Assembly: GCF_000308775.1 (NCBI RefSeq)
Contig: NZ_BAGJ01000011.1
Location: 62,001 to 126,000 of the forward strand
Source: Nocardia testacea NBRC 100365
GTDB taxonomy: Bacteria > Actinomycetota > Actinomycetes > Mycobacteriales > Mycobacteriaceae
DNA length: 64,000 bases
Direction of reading: 5' to 3'
The notes beneath the pieces were generated by a model. The model searched no databases. It had not been told where the DNA came from and was given only the letters and a program-made list of their open reading frames with translations. Shown here in pieces: positions 46,872-56,178 of this stretch; the first letter of the stretch is position 1, and every line of letters begins with the position of its first letter. The position numbers were made by a program, and so were the translations under genes.

Positions 46872-48500
46872 GTGCGAGTGCAGTCGTCGGCGAATGGACA
46901 CGAGGGCGGAGCCGCGGAGCGGCGGCCGGAGGTGGAGGCCGAGGTCGTCATCGTGGGCGCGGGCCCGACCGGCCTGCTGCTTGCCGCCGAACTGAGTCTG
47001 GCGGGGGTGCGCCCGCTGCTCCTGGAGAAGTACCCGCAGCCCAGGACCACGCAGAAGGCCCAGGGCCTGGGCGGGCAGATCCTGCAACTGCTGCACTACC
47101 GGGGATTGCTCGAGCGGGTCGAAGCGGCTGTGACCGCGCCCGAGCCGCCGCCCCGCTACCCATTCGGCGGTGTGCACGTCGATCTCACCGGCATGGTGGA
47201 CCCGCCTTTGCGCGGGCTGCCGCTGCCGCAGACACGGCTGGAGGAATTGCTCACCGAGCGGGTGGGTGAACTCGGCGTGGATATCCGCCGCGGCCACGAG
47301 GTGGTCGCGGTGCGTCAGGACGACACCTCGGTGACGGCGGAGGTGTCCGGGCCCGACGGTCCGTACCGGATCACCGCGCGCTACCTGGTCGGCTGCGACG
47401 GCGGACGCAGCCGGGTCCGGGAGATGGCCGGTATCGCGTTCACCGGTACCACCTATCCCGAGGTGAACCGGGTGTGCCAGGTGACCGTGCCGGATTCGGT
47501 GACCCGCCTCGACAACGGCGACCTCGAAGTCCCGGGCATCGGCCGGATCACCACCGGTTTCACCCGCACCGCACACGGTGTCTTCGGATACGGGTCGCCG
47601 ACCCCGGAAATGCTGATGTTCTCGACCACCGAGGACGAGTCCACCGATATCGCCGACGACGAGCCCATGACCCTGACCGAATTCCGGGACAGCGTGCGTC
47701 GGGTACTCGGCACGGAGATCCCGTTGGGCGAACCGCTGCGCTTGGCGCGCTTCACCTTCAAGGACCGCCACGCCGAAACCTATCGGGCCGGCCGGATCCT
47801 GGTGGCGGGCGACGCCGCCCACCTGCTGCCCGCGACCGGGTCGGGCCTCAACACCGGCCTGCTCGACGCGGTGAACCTCGGCTGGAAACTCGCCGCCGAC
47901 ATCCACGGCTGGGCCCCACCCCGACTGATCGACAGCTACCACACCGAACGTCATTACGCGGGGGCTCGTGCCCTGCGGCAGACCCGCGCCCAGGTGGCGT
48001 TGCGGCGCGGACTCGACCCGGCCGCGGACGCGCTGCGGGAAGTGGTCCAGGAATTGCTCGGCGACGAGCAGGCGGCCCGCCGGGTAGCCGGTTTCATCGC
48101 GGGTGCCGATGTGCGTTACGACCTGCCCAACCCGAACAACCAGCCGCTGACCGGAACGTTCGCCCCGGACCTGGCCTTGTCCAGTGATACCGGGGAGACC
48201 ACCGTCGCCGACCTCCTGCACTCCGCACGACCGGTCCTGCTGGATCTCGCCGACCGCGCCGAGATACGCGAGGTCGTCCGGGAGTGGCAGGACCGCGTCG
48301 ATATCCGCACAGTCACCACCGACGAGCGTCCGGCCGACGCGCTACTGATCCGCCCGGACGCCCACATCGCCTGGGCCGCGGCTGTCGGCGAACCGGCCGA
48401 TATCGCGGCGGACGGGCTTCGTGCGGCGCTGACCGGCTGGTTCGGTGCGCCGAGTCGGTCGCCGGCCCTCGCCCCGGAGCCAGGAGTTCGACACAGGTAG
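46872..48500 (+). CDS. FAD-dependent aromatic monooxygenase (class A)
   Basis: A 542-residue flavoprotein monooxygenase of the p-hydroxybenzoate hydroxylase type. Three fingerprints are intact: GAGPTGLLLAAEL (about 32), the DG motif YLVGCDGGRSRVR (about 170), and the GD motif RILVAGDAAHLLPATGSGLN (about 310). The C-terminal thioredoxin-like tail is typical of polyketide or rifampicin-type hydroxylases. The substrate is unknown. Starts at GTG 46872 or GTG 46878, after AGGAAGGG. Confidence 0.88.
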   Translation: MRVQSSANGHEGGAAERRPEVEAEVVIVGAGPTGLLLAAELSLAGVRPLLLEKYPQPRTTQKAQGLGGQILQLLHYRGLLERVEAAVTAPEPPPRYPFGGVHVDLTGMVDPPLRGLPLPQTRLEELLTERVGELGVDIRRGHEVVAVRQDDTSVTAEVSGPDGPYRITARYLVGCDGGRSRVREMAGIAFTGTTYPEVNRVCQVTVPDSVTRLDNGDLEVPGIGRITTGFTRTAHGVFGYGSPTPEMLMFSTTEDESTDIADDEPMTLTEFRDSVRRVLGTEIPLGEPLRLARFTFKDRHAETYRAGRILVAGDAAHLLPATGSGLNTGLLDAVNLGWKLAADIHGWAPPRLIDSYHTERHYAGARALRQTRAQVALRRGLDPAADALREVVQELLGDEQAARRVAGFIAGADVRYDLPNPNNQPLTGTFAPDLALSSDTGETTVADLLHSARPVLLDLADRAEIREVVREWQDRVDIRTVTTDERPADALLIRPDAHIAWAAAVGEPADIAADGLRAALTGWFGAPSRSPALAPEPGVRHR

Positions 48501-48605
48501 GGGCCCGCACCCGCCTCGTAAGGTCGGCGGGTGCGGAGCACGATCCACCACTACGAATGGCCGATACGACCCTGCCGCGGGCAGTGTTCCGATGTCATCG
48601 CCCGG

Positions 48606-48869
48606 CTACGGCGGATCGACCTCGACGTAGTCCGATTCCTCGACCGGCCCGGTGTGTACGTCTCGGCGCAATGGACTACGCATCACTGCGGCGGTAGTGG
48701 CCCACGCGTGCAGGGTCTCTCGCAGTGGGCCGGGATCTCCGGAAATCACCGTGAGCACCACGGCGGCCCGAATTTCGGCAAGCGCTTCGGCTCGATCGTC
48801 GGGCTCGAATTCCGCCGGCCAGCCCGGCCCGCCCCACCGGGTCGGTGCGACGGTTCGGGCGAGCGCCAC
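48606..48869 (-). CDS. Small protein of unknown function (third of divergent set)
   Basis: An 87-residue protein (MALARTVAPTRW...) with a middle helix LRETLHAWATTAAVMRSPL and an acidic C-terminus EESDYVEVDPP. GTG 48869 has AGCAGG upstream. It follows the next gene by 18 bases on the same strand. I do not recognise it; the gene call rests on its position, ribosome-binding site and plausible composition. Confidence 0.5.
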   Translation of the reverse strand: MALARTVAPTRWGGPGWPAEFEPDDRAEALAEIRAAVVLTVISGDPGPLRETLHAWATTAAVMRSPLRRDVHTGPVEESDYVEVDPP

Positions 48870-48887
48870 CGCGAGAGAACCTGCTGC

Positions 48888-49343
48888 TCAAAGGATCGGC
48901 GGATGCGGGCCCCGGTCGATCACCGAGACCCCCACCCATGGGCATGTCCCGGCATGCGGGCCGATCCGCCCCTGCACCAAGCGGACGATCTCCCGGCAGC
49001 CGCTGCCCGGGCAACCGACCGAGCGGATCATCCCGTTCGGCCGGTAGTCCACGCGCAGGACGATCCGCAACTGCCTGGTTGTGATGGTGGGCCCGCATTC
49101 GCAACCGGGCGCGGAATCCCCCACTCGCACGCCGATCCACGGGCAGAGACCCGAGACGTTGCGCTCGTGATCACCGATATGCCCGCCCACGACCGGTGCC
49201 CCTCTGAGGCAGAAGAGAGATTCCGGGCAACGCACCCAGCGGTCTGGCCGCGTGCTGCGTTTCCAGTCCAGCAGGCCGGCCGTGATCCACGGGACCGCGT
49301 GGTCGGCGCACTGCGGCCACACCGGGCCGCCTTCAGCGGACAC
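48888..49343 (-). CDS. Cys-containing small protein of unknown function
   Basis: A protein of about 151 residues with repeated Cys-Pro-Trp and Cys-x-Cys patterns ([37 protein letters not shown]), which could form a zinc-binding or disulfide fold. The two CPW-x-GV-x-V segments look like an internal repeat. GTG 49343 is used, overlapping the preceding gene by 11 bases; TTG 49370 is the alternative. No family recognised. Confidence 0.5.
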   Translation of the reverse strand: MSAEGGPVWPQCADHAVPWITAGLLDWKRSTRPDRWVRCPESLFCLRGAPVVGGHIGDHERNVSGLCPWIGVRVGDSAPGCECGPTITTRQLRIVLRVDYRPNGMIRSVGCPGSGCREIVRLVQGRIGPHAGTCPWVGVSVIDRGPHPPIL

Positions 49344-49569
49344 GGCCGTGGGTCGCTCGATACCGGGCAATTATCCGATCGATATCGCGCTGCGGATGGA
49401 ACTCGTCCGAGTACTCGGGTGCGCGCAGGCCGGCCGCGACCCGTTCCAGTAGCGCTCGGTCGGTGCCGTGATCAGCGTGCCAGAGCGACCGAGCGATCGC
49501 GATGGCCTGATTGCTGATCGGCCCTCTCATCGGTAGGGCCGAACCCGATTCGTTCGGACGCTCTTTCAT
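49333..49569 (-). CDS. Small protein divergent from the XRE regulator
   Basis: A 78-residue protein with a helical centre [31 protein letters not shown] and a basic end. ATG 49569 has GAGGGGAG upstream. It heads a three-gene minus-strand set and is divergent from the XRE-TPR regulator, sharing a 156-base promoter region with it. Function unknown. Confidence 0.55.
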   Translation of the reverse strand: MKERPNESGSALPMRGPISNQAIAIARSLWHADHGTDRALLERVAAGLRAPEYSDEFHPQRDIDRIIARYRATHGRVR

Positions 49570-49725
49570 GGTCGCTCGCTCCCCTCGGACTCGATTCGTC
49601 TCGCGTCTTGCCTGTTCGAGGAAACTCGGAGCCTGGTCGGGACGGAAGGTAGCAAGTCACCGAAAAGGCGGGTTGCCATACAGGGCGCTAAGTCAGAATG
49701 AACACATGAGCAGGAGGGGAATTCG

Positions 49726-51069
49726 ATGACCGGCCGTATCGTGGTACCGGCCGTGGGCCGGGCGGCCCTCGCCGATGAATTGGCTCGGGAGATCAAGAGA
49801 CTCAGAACAGAAGCCGGTATGAGCCAGCGAGTACTCGCCGGCAGAATCGGTTACTCCCGCCAATACGTCTCGATGGCGGAGTGGGAGGATGCCAATCTGC
49901 CGTCGCGAGAACTTGTCGCTGCTGTGGACTCGGAGCTCGCAGCAAATGGTGCTCTCAATGCCCTGCGCGCTCGAGCGGACGCGGCAACGAGGGCCTCCCG
50001 TTTCGAAGTAGCGTATGGGGAGAGCGCCGGATCGACGGGTTCCGATACGTTCGGAGACCAGGCGATCGGAGGCGAGTTTCCGGCTGCCGGTCGGAGCAGT
50101 GACGAACTGCTCGAGGTGCTGAGAAGGATCCATAGAATCACCGCGGCTGTCGATCGGGAGATCGTGGAACGATTGGCATCCAGGGTCCACGCGGTGATCG
50201 AGGATTATGAATTTCTGGATGGCGCGAAGCTTGTCGATGGTCTGGTGGAGCAGCGGCAGTTGATCGATACGCTGACAGAGGATTGTGGGGATATCCGTGA
50301 GCGGCGCCGGCTGTACGAGATCGCAGCGAAGACTTCAGGACTGCTCGGTTTCGTCAACGTAGGCTTCGGGAACTTCGAGCTGTCACGCGCATACTGCTAT
50401 GAGGCGTTCCAACTCGGCAGTGTAGTGCAGTCGCCGGATCTCCAGGCTTGGGCGCGCGGTATGCAGAGCTACTGTGAGTACTATTCCGGCTACTATCGCG
50501 AGGCTCTGCAGTTCGCAGAGGATGGGTTGAACTATGCGGCGTCTGGTCCGCAGCAGGTCCGATTGAAGATCAATGGCGTAGCCAGGGCACTGGGGAAACT
50601 GGGTGATCGTCGTGGTGTCGATCGAGCGGTCGAAGAGGCCTATGAGTTGGTGGGTGAGGGCGGTATGGAGAATCACTCGCGTTCTAGCATCTCCATCAGC
50701 GGATACAGCCGCGCGCAGGTAGCCGGCAATGCCGCTACAGCGTATCTTTCACTCGGAATGCCGGACCGGGTCGAAGCGCACGTGAAGGATGCTCTTGCCG
50801 AGATGGATCCAGCCGAGTGTCCATGGGGGCGTTCGCTGGCAAAAATCGATCTGGCGCGGGCACAGCTCAGTTCCCGCAAAGGCGATTTGGACTACGCGAG
50901 CTCGCTGATCATCGAAGCACTCGAAAGTACGCCCGCAGACCCAACAGTACCGGTGCGAGCGCGTGCTGCCGAATTCGCGCGGGACCTCATGGCACGCGGG
51001 GGTTCTGCGTCACAGTTGGCGACAGTTCGTGAGGCGATGGCGGCACATCGGAGCACCGATGCCGAATAG
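49726..51069 (+). CDS. XRE-family regulator with TPR-like C-terminal domain
   Basis: A 447-residue protein. An N-terminal helix-turn-helix (about 18-75: IKRLRTEAGMSQRVLAGRIGYSRQYVSMAEW) is followed by a long helical region with TPR-like repeats (about 200-430). This is the layout of actinobacterial regulators that sense a peptide or partner through the TPR part. ATG 49726 has AGGAGGGG at ideal spacing. It overlaps the next gene by 11 bases. Codon use is clearly less GC-rich than average, so the pair may be acquired. Confidence 0.85.
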   Translation: MTGRIVVPAVGRAALADELAREIKRLRTEAGMSQRVLAGRIGYSRQYVSMAEWEDANLPSRELVAAVDSELAANGALNALRARADAATRASRFEVAYGESAGSTGSDTFGDQAIGGEFPAAGRSSDELLEVLRRIHRITAAVDREIVERLASRVHAVIEDYEFLDGAKLVDGLVEQRQLIDTLTEDCGDIRERRRLYEIAAKTSGLLGFVNVGFGNFELSRAYCYEAFQLGSVVQSPDLQAWARGMQSYCEYYSGYYREALQFAEDGLNYAASGPQQVRLKINGVARALGKLGDRRGVDRAVEEAYELVGEGGMENHSRSSISISGYSRAQVAGNAATAYLSLGMPDRVEAHVKDALAEMDPAECPWGRSLAKIDLARAQLSSRKGDLDYASSLIIEALESTPADPTVPVRARAAEFARDLMARGGSASQLATVREAMAAHRSTDAE

Positions 51070-51715
51070 GAAGAATGTGGCCGCAACAGAAGCGGCGGTC
51101 GTCGGCAGCCAGTTGAGAAACCACTGGACAAAGCCCTTGGGAGTAGTCGGATACTACTGGTTTCTGACGTTCGAGGACTCGGCGCCGTTGCGCAATGCGG
51201 TCCGTGAGTGCCAGAGCCGACTCGCCTTTCCACAATACGATCCAGCGCCATTGGAAAGCCTGCATCTCACCGTCGGCCGTATTGGCAAATCGGGCGAGGT
51301 GTCTCCCGGTCGACTTCATGCGATACAGGCCGGTGTCCGGCGCGGGCTCTGCGAGATGGATCCGTTCGAGTTGACCATCGGTGCGCTACGACGGGTGCCC
51401 GCCGCACTGATCTTCGATGCGACACCCGTCGGGAATGTCGACGAGTTACGAAGAAAGTTGAGAGCGGGCGCTATCGGCGCGCTCTCCGAGTCGGATGCTC
51501 CACCACAGCAGCACCCCCCGCACGTGACCGTTGCGTACGGTAATTCGGACGGGATCGCGCCTCCGGAACTAGATGAGGCGGTGGCGACGGTGGACCGCAG
51601 TTTGCGAACGGTGCGGGTGGAGGTGTCCGAGGTCTCGATGGTCCTGCTCTACCGGCGGCGGGCCATGTACTCGTGGGATTTGATCGAGCGAATTCCGCTT
51701 GGGAAATCGATCTAG
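51059..51715 (+). CDS. 2H phosphoesterase (2'-5' RNA ligase-like)
   Basis: A 218-residue protein with the two H-x-T motifs of the LigT/2H superfamily: LHLTVGRIG (about 75) and HVTVAYGN (about 160). Such enzymes act on 2',3'-cyclic or 2'-5' linked nucleotides or on ADP-ribose cyclic phosphates. ATG 51059 lies inside the end of the XRE gene, after GGAGC, so both proteins should be made together. The substrate is unknown. Confidence 0.82.
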   Translation: MPNRKNVAATEAAVVGSQLRNHWTKPLGVVGYYWFLTFEDSAPLRNAVRECQSRLAFPQYDPAPLESLHLTVGRIGKSGEVSPGRLHAIQAGVRRGLCEMDPFELTIGALRRVPAALIFDATPVGNVDELRRKLRAGAIGALSESDAPPQQHPPHVTVAYGNSDGIAPPELDEAVATVDRSLRTVRVEVSEVSMVLLYRRRAMYSWDLIERIPLGKSI

Positions 51716-51752
51716 CGTTCGTGCCGAACCCGGTATTTCCTCCGTCTGCCGT

Positions 51753-52418
51753 TCAGACGCGGTCTGTCGTCGCCAACCAGGCCGGTGCGCCGTGGTCGTG
51801 GAATCGGGTTTCGATCCGGTCCGGTACGACGGCGGCGATACTCCAGCCGCTGGTGGGGGTGAAGGTCGCGTTCAGTTCCTCGAGGCTCACCGGGTGGGGG
51901 CCGAGGTCGGGGCCCTCGTCGCTGAAGCAGAGTAGGTACAGCGTGGCACCGGGCGTGGTCACCGAGGTCAGGCTCGCGACGTAGGGGTGGCGCTCCGCGG
52001 TGTCGAAGGTGTGGAACAGGCCGCAGTCCAGCACCGTGTCGAATCTGCGGTCGATTTCGCTCAGTTCGAGCGCATCGGCGGCGACGAACTCGACCGCGAT
52101 TCCACGGTCGGCCGCCTTTTCCCGGGCTGCCGCCAGAGCCGTTTCCGCCACATCGAACCCGAGTACCGGCAGCCCTGCCTCGGCTATGTGCAGTGCGTTC
52201 TCCCCGGTCCCGCAGCCCGCGTCGAGGACCGAACCTGTGAAACCGCCCTCGGCGGCCACGCGCACCACGGCGGGTTGCGGCCGGCCGGTATCCCACGGGG
52301 CGGGACCGTCCAGATAGGAAGCGTCCCAGGGGAGCCCGGTACTGCGTTCGTGGCTGGTGGGTCGTCTGCCGCCGAACGGATCACCGGTGCGGTCTCCCTG
52401 TTGTCCGGGCAATGCCAT
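51753..52418 (-). CDS. Class I SAM-dependent methyltransferase
   Basis: A 221-residue protein of the methyltransferase type 11/25 group. Motif I is VLDAGCGTGENALHIAEAG (about 65), with FDVAETALAAAREKA as motif II and FDTVLDCGLFH as motif III. The N-terminal WDASYLDGPAPWDTGRPQPAV is typical of thiol or small-molecule methyltransferases. Start at ATG 52418 (GTG 52421 directly before). Substrate unknown. Confidence 0.85.
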   Translation of the reverse strand: MALPGQQGDRTGDPFGGRRPTSHERSTGLPWDASYLDGPAPWDTGRPQPAVVRVAAEGGFTGSVLDAGCGTGENALHIAEAGLPVLGFDVAETALAAAREKAADRGIAVEFVAADALELSEIDRRFDTVLDCGLFHTFDTAERHPYVASLTSVTTPGATLYLLCFSDEGPDLGPHPVSLEELNATFTPTSGWSIAAVVPDRIETRFHDHGAPAWLATTDRV

Positions 52419-52507
52419 CACCTCCCTGGGGCCTGGTCACCACATGGTGGCACGTCGGGAGGTGAATACCGAGGATCGACCGGCACCTGTCGGACCCCTG
52501 CTGTTCA

Positions 52508-53710
52508 ATGCGTGGTGTGGACACTGTGGACTTCGCGCGGGTCGTAGCGGAATTCGGTGCCGGCTCCGCGCTGCTCGTCGAACCGGGGAGCTCCGCCGCC
52601 GCGCACGTCCCCGCACAGTGGGATCCGATCGCCGGTGCTCGTGACCCGCGCGTCCGGAGCGCCGCTGCGGTGGCGCTGTGGAATCTGGACATGTTCGAGC
52701 TGGTGCCCCGGTTCGGTGCCGTGCTGGCCGAATGCCTCGACGATGTGCGGGTCTGTCTGCTGCGTGGCGACTGGGTGTTGCTGTACGCGCTGCGGAAACC
52801 GTTCCAGCCGCACGAGTTCCGTATCGGCTGGGATCCGGCGACCTTCGGCGCCGATGTGCCGCGCTACTGGGATGCGCTGCCGGAACCGCTGCGGGTTTTC
52901 CTCGGTATGGTCCATGCCGGATTCACCGACCTCGACGGCGTGTCCTTCGGTCCGGCCCGGCCGCGGGATATGCAGACCTACGACGAGCTGGATCTGTCCG
53001 GATCGGTGCGGAACTGGGATACCGACGAGCGGATCCCGGGCGACCGGGCGATGTTGATCGCCAAGGGGCTGGGCGATACGAACTACTTCGCCTCCCCGGA
53101 GCTGCCCGGTGACACGGTCGGCTGGGAGTACGGGGGCGATATGGAACGGCCCATGGACTTCGGCCGCACTTTCGACGATCTGATGGGCCACGGTTTCCAG
53201 CTCGAACGCGACCTTCCACCCGAGCCCGCCGCGCCCGTCACTCCGGACGAACTGCGGCAGCGGGTCGCCGCCCTGTCGACCGTGCGAGCGGCACGAGCGG
53301 TCGTGTGGACGCGCGAACTCACCGAGGACGCCGCCCGCGCCCGCATTCGCGAAATCCTCGCGGAATTGCTCGACGCGCTCGGCGGCGAGCTCGGCGCCCG
53401 GCCCCAGGACGGCCCGGACGGCGAGACGATCCTGCCGTGCGACGACGACGCCGGAAACGTTTACCAGGTGGATCGACTCGAAGCCCGCTATTTCCTCGAT
53501 CCGCCGCCACCGGACCGGCCCCAGGCCTATCTGCCGTTGATCCTGCGTATCTGGGAGCAGCTGGGCTGGAAGGTCACCACCTCCGCCGGGGCCGACGGTA
53601 TCTCCGGCGAGGCCCGGACTCCGGACTGGTACGAGCTGACGCTTTCCTGTCGCGACGACGACGCGCTACGTCTGGCGGTGGCGTCGCCGGGCTTCCCGCG
53701 GCCTTTCTGA
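52508..53710 (+). CDS. SUKH/SMI1-like protein of unknown function
   Basis: A 400-residue soluble protein. The central part LPEPLRVFLGMVHAGFTDLDGVSFGP (about 119-144) resembles a SUKH (SMI1/KNR4) domain, known from toxin immunity proteins. A C-terminal domain of about 100 residues (QLGWKVTTSAGADGISGEARTPDWYELTLSC) is separate. No toxin gene is adjacent. The start is ATG 52508 or GTG 52517. Recognition of the SUKH fold is by eye and moderate. Confidence 0.6.
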   Translation: MRGVDTVDFARVVAEFGAGSALLVEPGSSAAAHVPAQWDPIAGARDPRVRSAAAVALWNLDMFELVPRFGAVLAECLDDVRVCLLRGDWVLLYALRKPFQPHEFRIGWDPATFGADVPRYWDALPEPLRVFLGMVHAGFTDLDGVSFGPARPRDMQTYDELDLSGSVRNWDTDERIPGDRAMLIAKGLGDTNYFASPELPGDTVGWEYGGDMERPMDFGRTFDDLMGHGFQLERDLPPEPAAPVTPDELRQRVAALSTVRAARAVVWTRELTEDAARARIREILAELLDALGGELGARPQDGPDGETILPCDDDAGNVYQVDRLEARYFLDPPPPDRPQAYLPLILRIWEQLGWKVTTSAGADGISGEARTPDWYELTLSCRDDDALRLAVASPGFPRPF

Positions 53711-53753
53711 AGAAGGCATCGGGGGGAGACGGGGCCGGATGGTCCGGCCGCGA

Positions 53754-54449
53754 TCAGTCCACCGACCGCCCGGCCCGCCAAGCGTGCAGCGGTTCGGCGG
53801 TCAGCACCTCGCCGTGGCCAACGCAGACGGTATCGACATCGAACCGGGCCAGCCGGTACGCCGCCGCGTCGACGGCGGCGCTGTCGAGGTTGAACACTCC
53901 TGGCATGGTCACACCCCGCACGTTCGCCAGTGTGTCACCGGTGAAGAGCAATCGGTGGCGCGGGAGATGCAACGCGATACTGCCGGCCGTATGCCCCGGA
54001 ACCTCGACTACCTCCGCGCCGCCACCGAAATCGAGAACATCGCCGGCGCGCAGTTCGCGGTGGACCGGAGCCGGACGGGGCCGCGGGCCCGGTGGGAGAG
54101 CCTCGGCGATAGGACGTTCCCAGTCACGCAGCACCGGAGAAGGTTGCGGTCGCCGGCCGCGCACGATATCGGCATCGGCGTGGTGGGCCCAGATCTCGGC
54201 GCCACGGGCAGCGAGATCGGCCGCGGATCCGATGTGATCGTCGTGGGCGTGGGTGAGCACCACCCGCCGCACGGCCTCCGGCGCGAACCCGAGCTCGCCG
54301 AGTCCCTGGTCGATCTCGGTGAGGGAACCGGGCAGTCCGGCGTCGATCAGGGTGATCGTTGCGCCGTCGTCCCACACGTAGACGTTCAGGTCGTTGGTGT
54401 CGGCGAAGCGTAGTGCTGTCAGCCGGGGTGATACGGGCACGATCTCCAC
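53754..54449 (-). CDS. Metallo-beta-lactamase fold hydrolase
   Basis: A protein of about 231 residues. The zinc motif is exact (LTHAHDDHIGSA, H-x-H-x-D-H), with later ligands in VPGHTAGSIALHLP, FTGDTLA and CVGHGEVL. It could be a thiolesterase, lactonase or similar hydrolase. GTG 54449 is used because residues before it are not conserved; an in-frame ATG at 54551 overlaps the next gene upstream by four bases and cannot be excluded. Confidence 0.85.
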   Translation of the reverse strand: MEIVPVSPRLTALRFADTNDLNVYVWDDGATITLIDAGLPGSLTEIDQGLGELGFAPEAVRRVVLTHAHDDHIGSAADLAARGAEIWAHHADADIVRGRRPQPSPVLRDWERPIAEALPPGPRPRPAPVHRELRAGDVLDFGGGAEVVEVPGHTAGSIALHLPRHRLLFTGDTLANVRGVTMPGVFNLDSAAVDAAAYRLARFDVDTVCVGHGEVLTAEPLHAWRAGRSVD

Positions 54450-54547
54450 GAACGCGAACTTACCGGCGCCGCCACCGCGTGCGCCGCTTTCTCTGCTCTG
54501 AGCAGCGACGGGCGTTCGGTGAGTGCACGTCCGCACCCGCCGCGAGT

Positions 54548-54928
54548 TCACCGTCGCACGATCACGTATTCACCGTGGTTCTCCTGGAACTCGACCGCGG
54601 TCACGATCGCCGCATCGTCGAGATCCGGGCTTCCCGGCGGGACGACCACCAGTTTGTCGTCATCGTCGTACAGCCGGTGCACGATCGCGATACATCTGCC
54701 TCGTGCGGTGGCCAGCGGTTCGGCCGGACCGAGATAGTAGGCGTCCAGTTCCTGACCGTCCGGCGCCAGCGTGCCGGGGACGTAGCCGTAGTTCACCGGG
54801 TAGCGGAATCCGCAGCGCGGGTGCAGGCTTCCGTATGGCCGGTCGAAGGTGAGATCGACACTCCGGCCGAGAAAGGGGCGGGCCAGCGCGAGCGATACCG
54901 AATCGTATTCCGCGCTCCGATCGGTCAC
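54548..54928 (-). CDS. Short inorganic pyrophosphatase-like protein
   Basis: A 126-residue protein resembling the core of family I inorganic pyrophosphatase: DRPYGSLHP, YPVNYGYVPGT, then DGQELDAYYLG and YDDDDKLVVVP. It is shorter than the usual 160-170 residues. The signature DGDPxD is changed to D57-G-Q59-E-L-D62, so the central Asp that acts as a key catalytic residue in the family is Gln. D87-D90 and K91 are kept. It may hydrolyse another phosphoanhydride or be inactive. The same direction as the following MBL gene. Confidence 0.75.
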   Translation of the reverse strand: MTDRSAEYDSVSLALARPFLGRSVDLTFDRPYGSLHPRCGFRYPVNYGYVPGTLAPDGQELDAYYLGPAEPLATARGRCIAIVHRLYDDDDKLVVVPPGSPDLDDAAIVTAVEFQENHGEYVIVRR

Positions 54929-55107
54929 CGGATCACACTACCGGGCCGGAGGACACCGCCTCGCTATCCGGCGGTGGTGACCATCGGCAGCTGATCGAAG
55001 GCTTCGCCGTAGAGCGTGAAAGTCGGTCTCCGGGGTGGTCGGCGACCAGTCGGGCGTTAGCGGCCGTGTGCGCACATCTGCGTTTTGCGTTCAGGGAATT
55101 GTCTTGT

Positions 55108-55126
55108 GTCTCCCCCCGGGGGAGAC
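55108..55126 (+). promoter_or_regulatory. MerR-type operator upstream of the MerR gene
   Basis: A perfect palindrome GTCTCCCC-CCG-GGGGAGAC lies 16 bases before the start at 55142, where a MerR regulator could bind its own promoter. TTGTCT (55099-55104) may be the -35. Confidence 0.6.
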
Positions 55127-55141
55127 AGCAGTCTGGTGTCC

Positions 55142-56083
55142 ATGGACGACGAGACGCTCTACACGATCGGGTCCCTGGCCGAACGGACCGGACTCTCGGT
55201 GAAAACGATCCGGTTCTACGCCGATCGGGGAATCGTCCCGCCGACCGCCCACAGCCCGGCCGGTTACCGGCTCTACGACACCCACGCGCTGGCCCGCCTG
55301 GAGCTGGTCCGCACTTTGCGCACGCTCGATATCGACCTCGCGACGGTGCGGGCGATCCTGGCCCACGAGACCTCCCTGCGTGAGGTGGCGGCCGCGCACG
55401 CGGACGCCCTCGAGGTGCAGATCCGCACGCTGCGGCTCCGGCGTGCGGTATTGCGAGCGGTGGCCGACCGGGATTCGAATCCGCAGGAGATGGATCTGAT
55501 GCACGAACTGGTCAACCTGTCCGCAGCCGAACGGCACCGCCTGGTCCACGATTTCGTCGACGGAACCTTCGGCACGGTCGACGCGAACCCCGCTGTCGTG
55601 GAGTTGTTGCGATCGACCATGCCGGACCTACCGGTCGATCCCACCACCGAACAGGTCACGGCATGGATGGATCTGGTGGCACTCGTGCGGGACGAGACCT
55701 TCCGCGCCGCCGTGCGCCGGATGGCCGAATACCAGGCTGAAGAGCGGGCCGCGGGCGACGATACCGGACTTCACCACGAGCTGACGGAGGCGGTGCGCGA
55801 CGAGGTGAGCAGGGCACTGGAAGCGGGTATCGATCCCGGCTCGGCTGCGGCGTTGTCGATAGTCGATCGGCTGGCCGGGCGATACGCCGAGACTTTCGGC
55901 AGGCCGGACGACGGTGAACTGCGGGGCTGGATCCTGGAAAGGCTGAAGGTGGCCGATGATTCCCGGGTGGCCCGGTACTGGCAGTTGGTGGCCGTGGTCA
56001 ACGGGTGGCCGCCACCGCCGGAGCTGGGCCCGGTGTTCGCTTGGTTCACCCGAGCTCTCCGCGAATCCCTGCGCCGGCCCTGA
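55142..56083 (+). CDS. MerR-family transcriptional regulator
   Basis: A 313-residue protein. The N-terminal MerR helix-turn-helix is YTIGSLAERTGLSVKTIRFYADRGIVPP, followed by the wing AGYRLYDTHALARL and a coiled-coil dimer helix (about 75-120). The long C-terminal part is helical and without Cys ligands, so a metal sensor is unlikely. ATG 55142 is used; GTG 55136 is just upstream. No divergent target gene is present, so autoregulation is the only target seen. Confidence 0.85.
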   Translation: MDDETLYTIGSLAERTGLSVKTIRFYADRGIVPPTAHSPAGYRLYDTHALARLELVRTLRTLDIDLATVRAILAHETSLREVAAAHADALEVQIRTLRLRRAVLRAVADRDSNPQEMDLMHELVNLSAAERHRLVHDFVDGTFGTVDANPAVVELLRSTMPDLPVDPTTEQVTAWMDLVALVRDETFRAAVRRMAEYQAEERAAGDDTGLHHELTEAVRDEVSRALEAGIDPGSAAALSIVDRLAGRYAETFGRPDDGELRGWILERLKVADDSRVARYWQLVAVVNGWPPPPELGPVFAWFTRALRESLRRP

Positions 56084-56178
56084 TCACCGGCAGTGCGTGC
56101 CCGGGCACCGAATACTCGAGCGCGCGGATCCGCGATGCCGCTGATCACGAGTTCGGCTCGGGTACGGGAAAGCACAGT

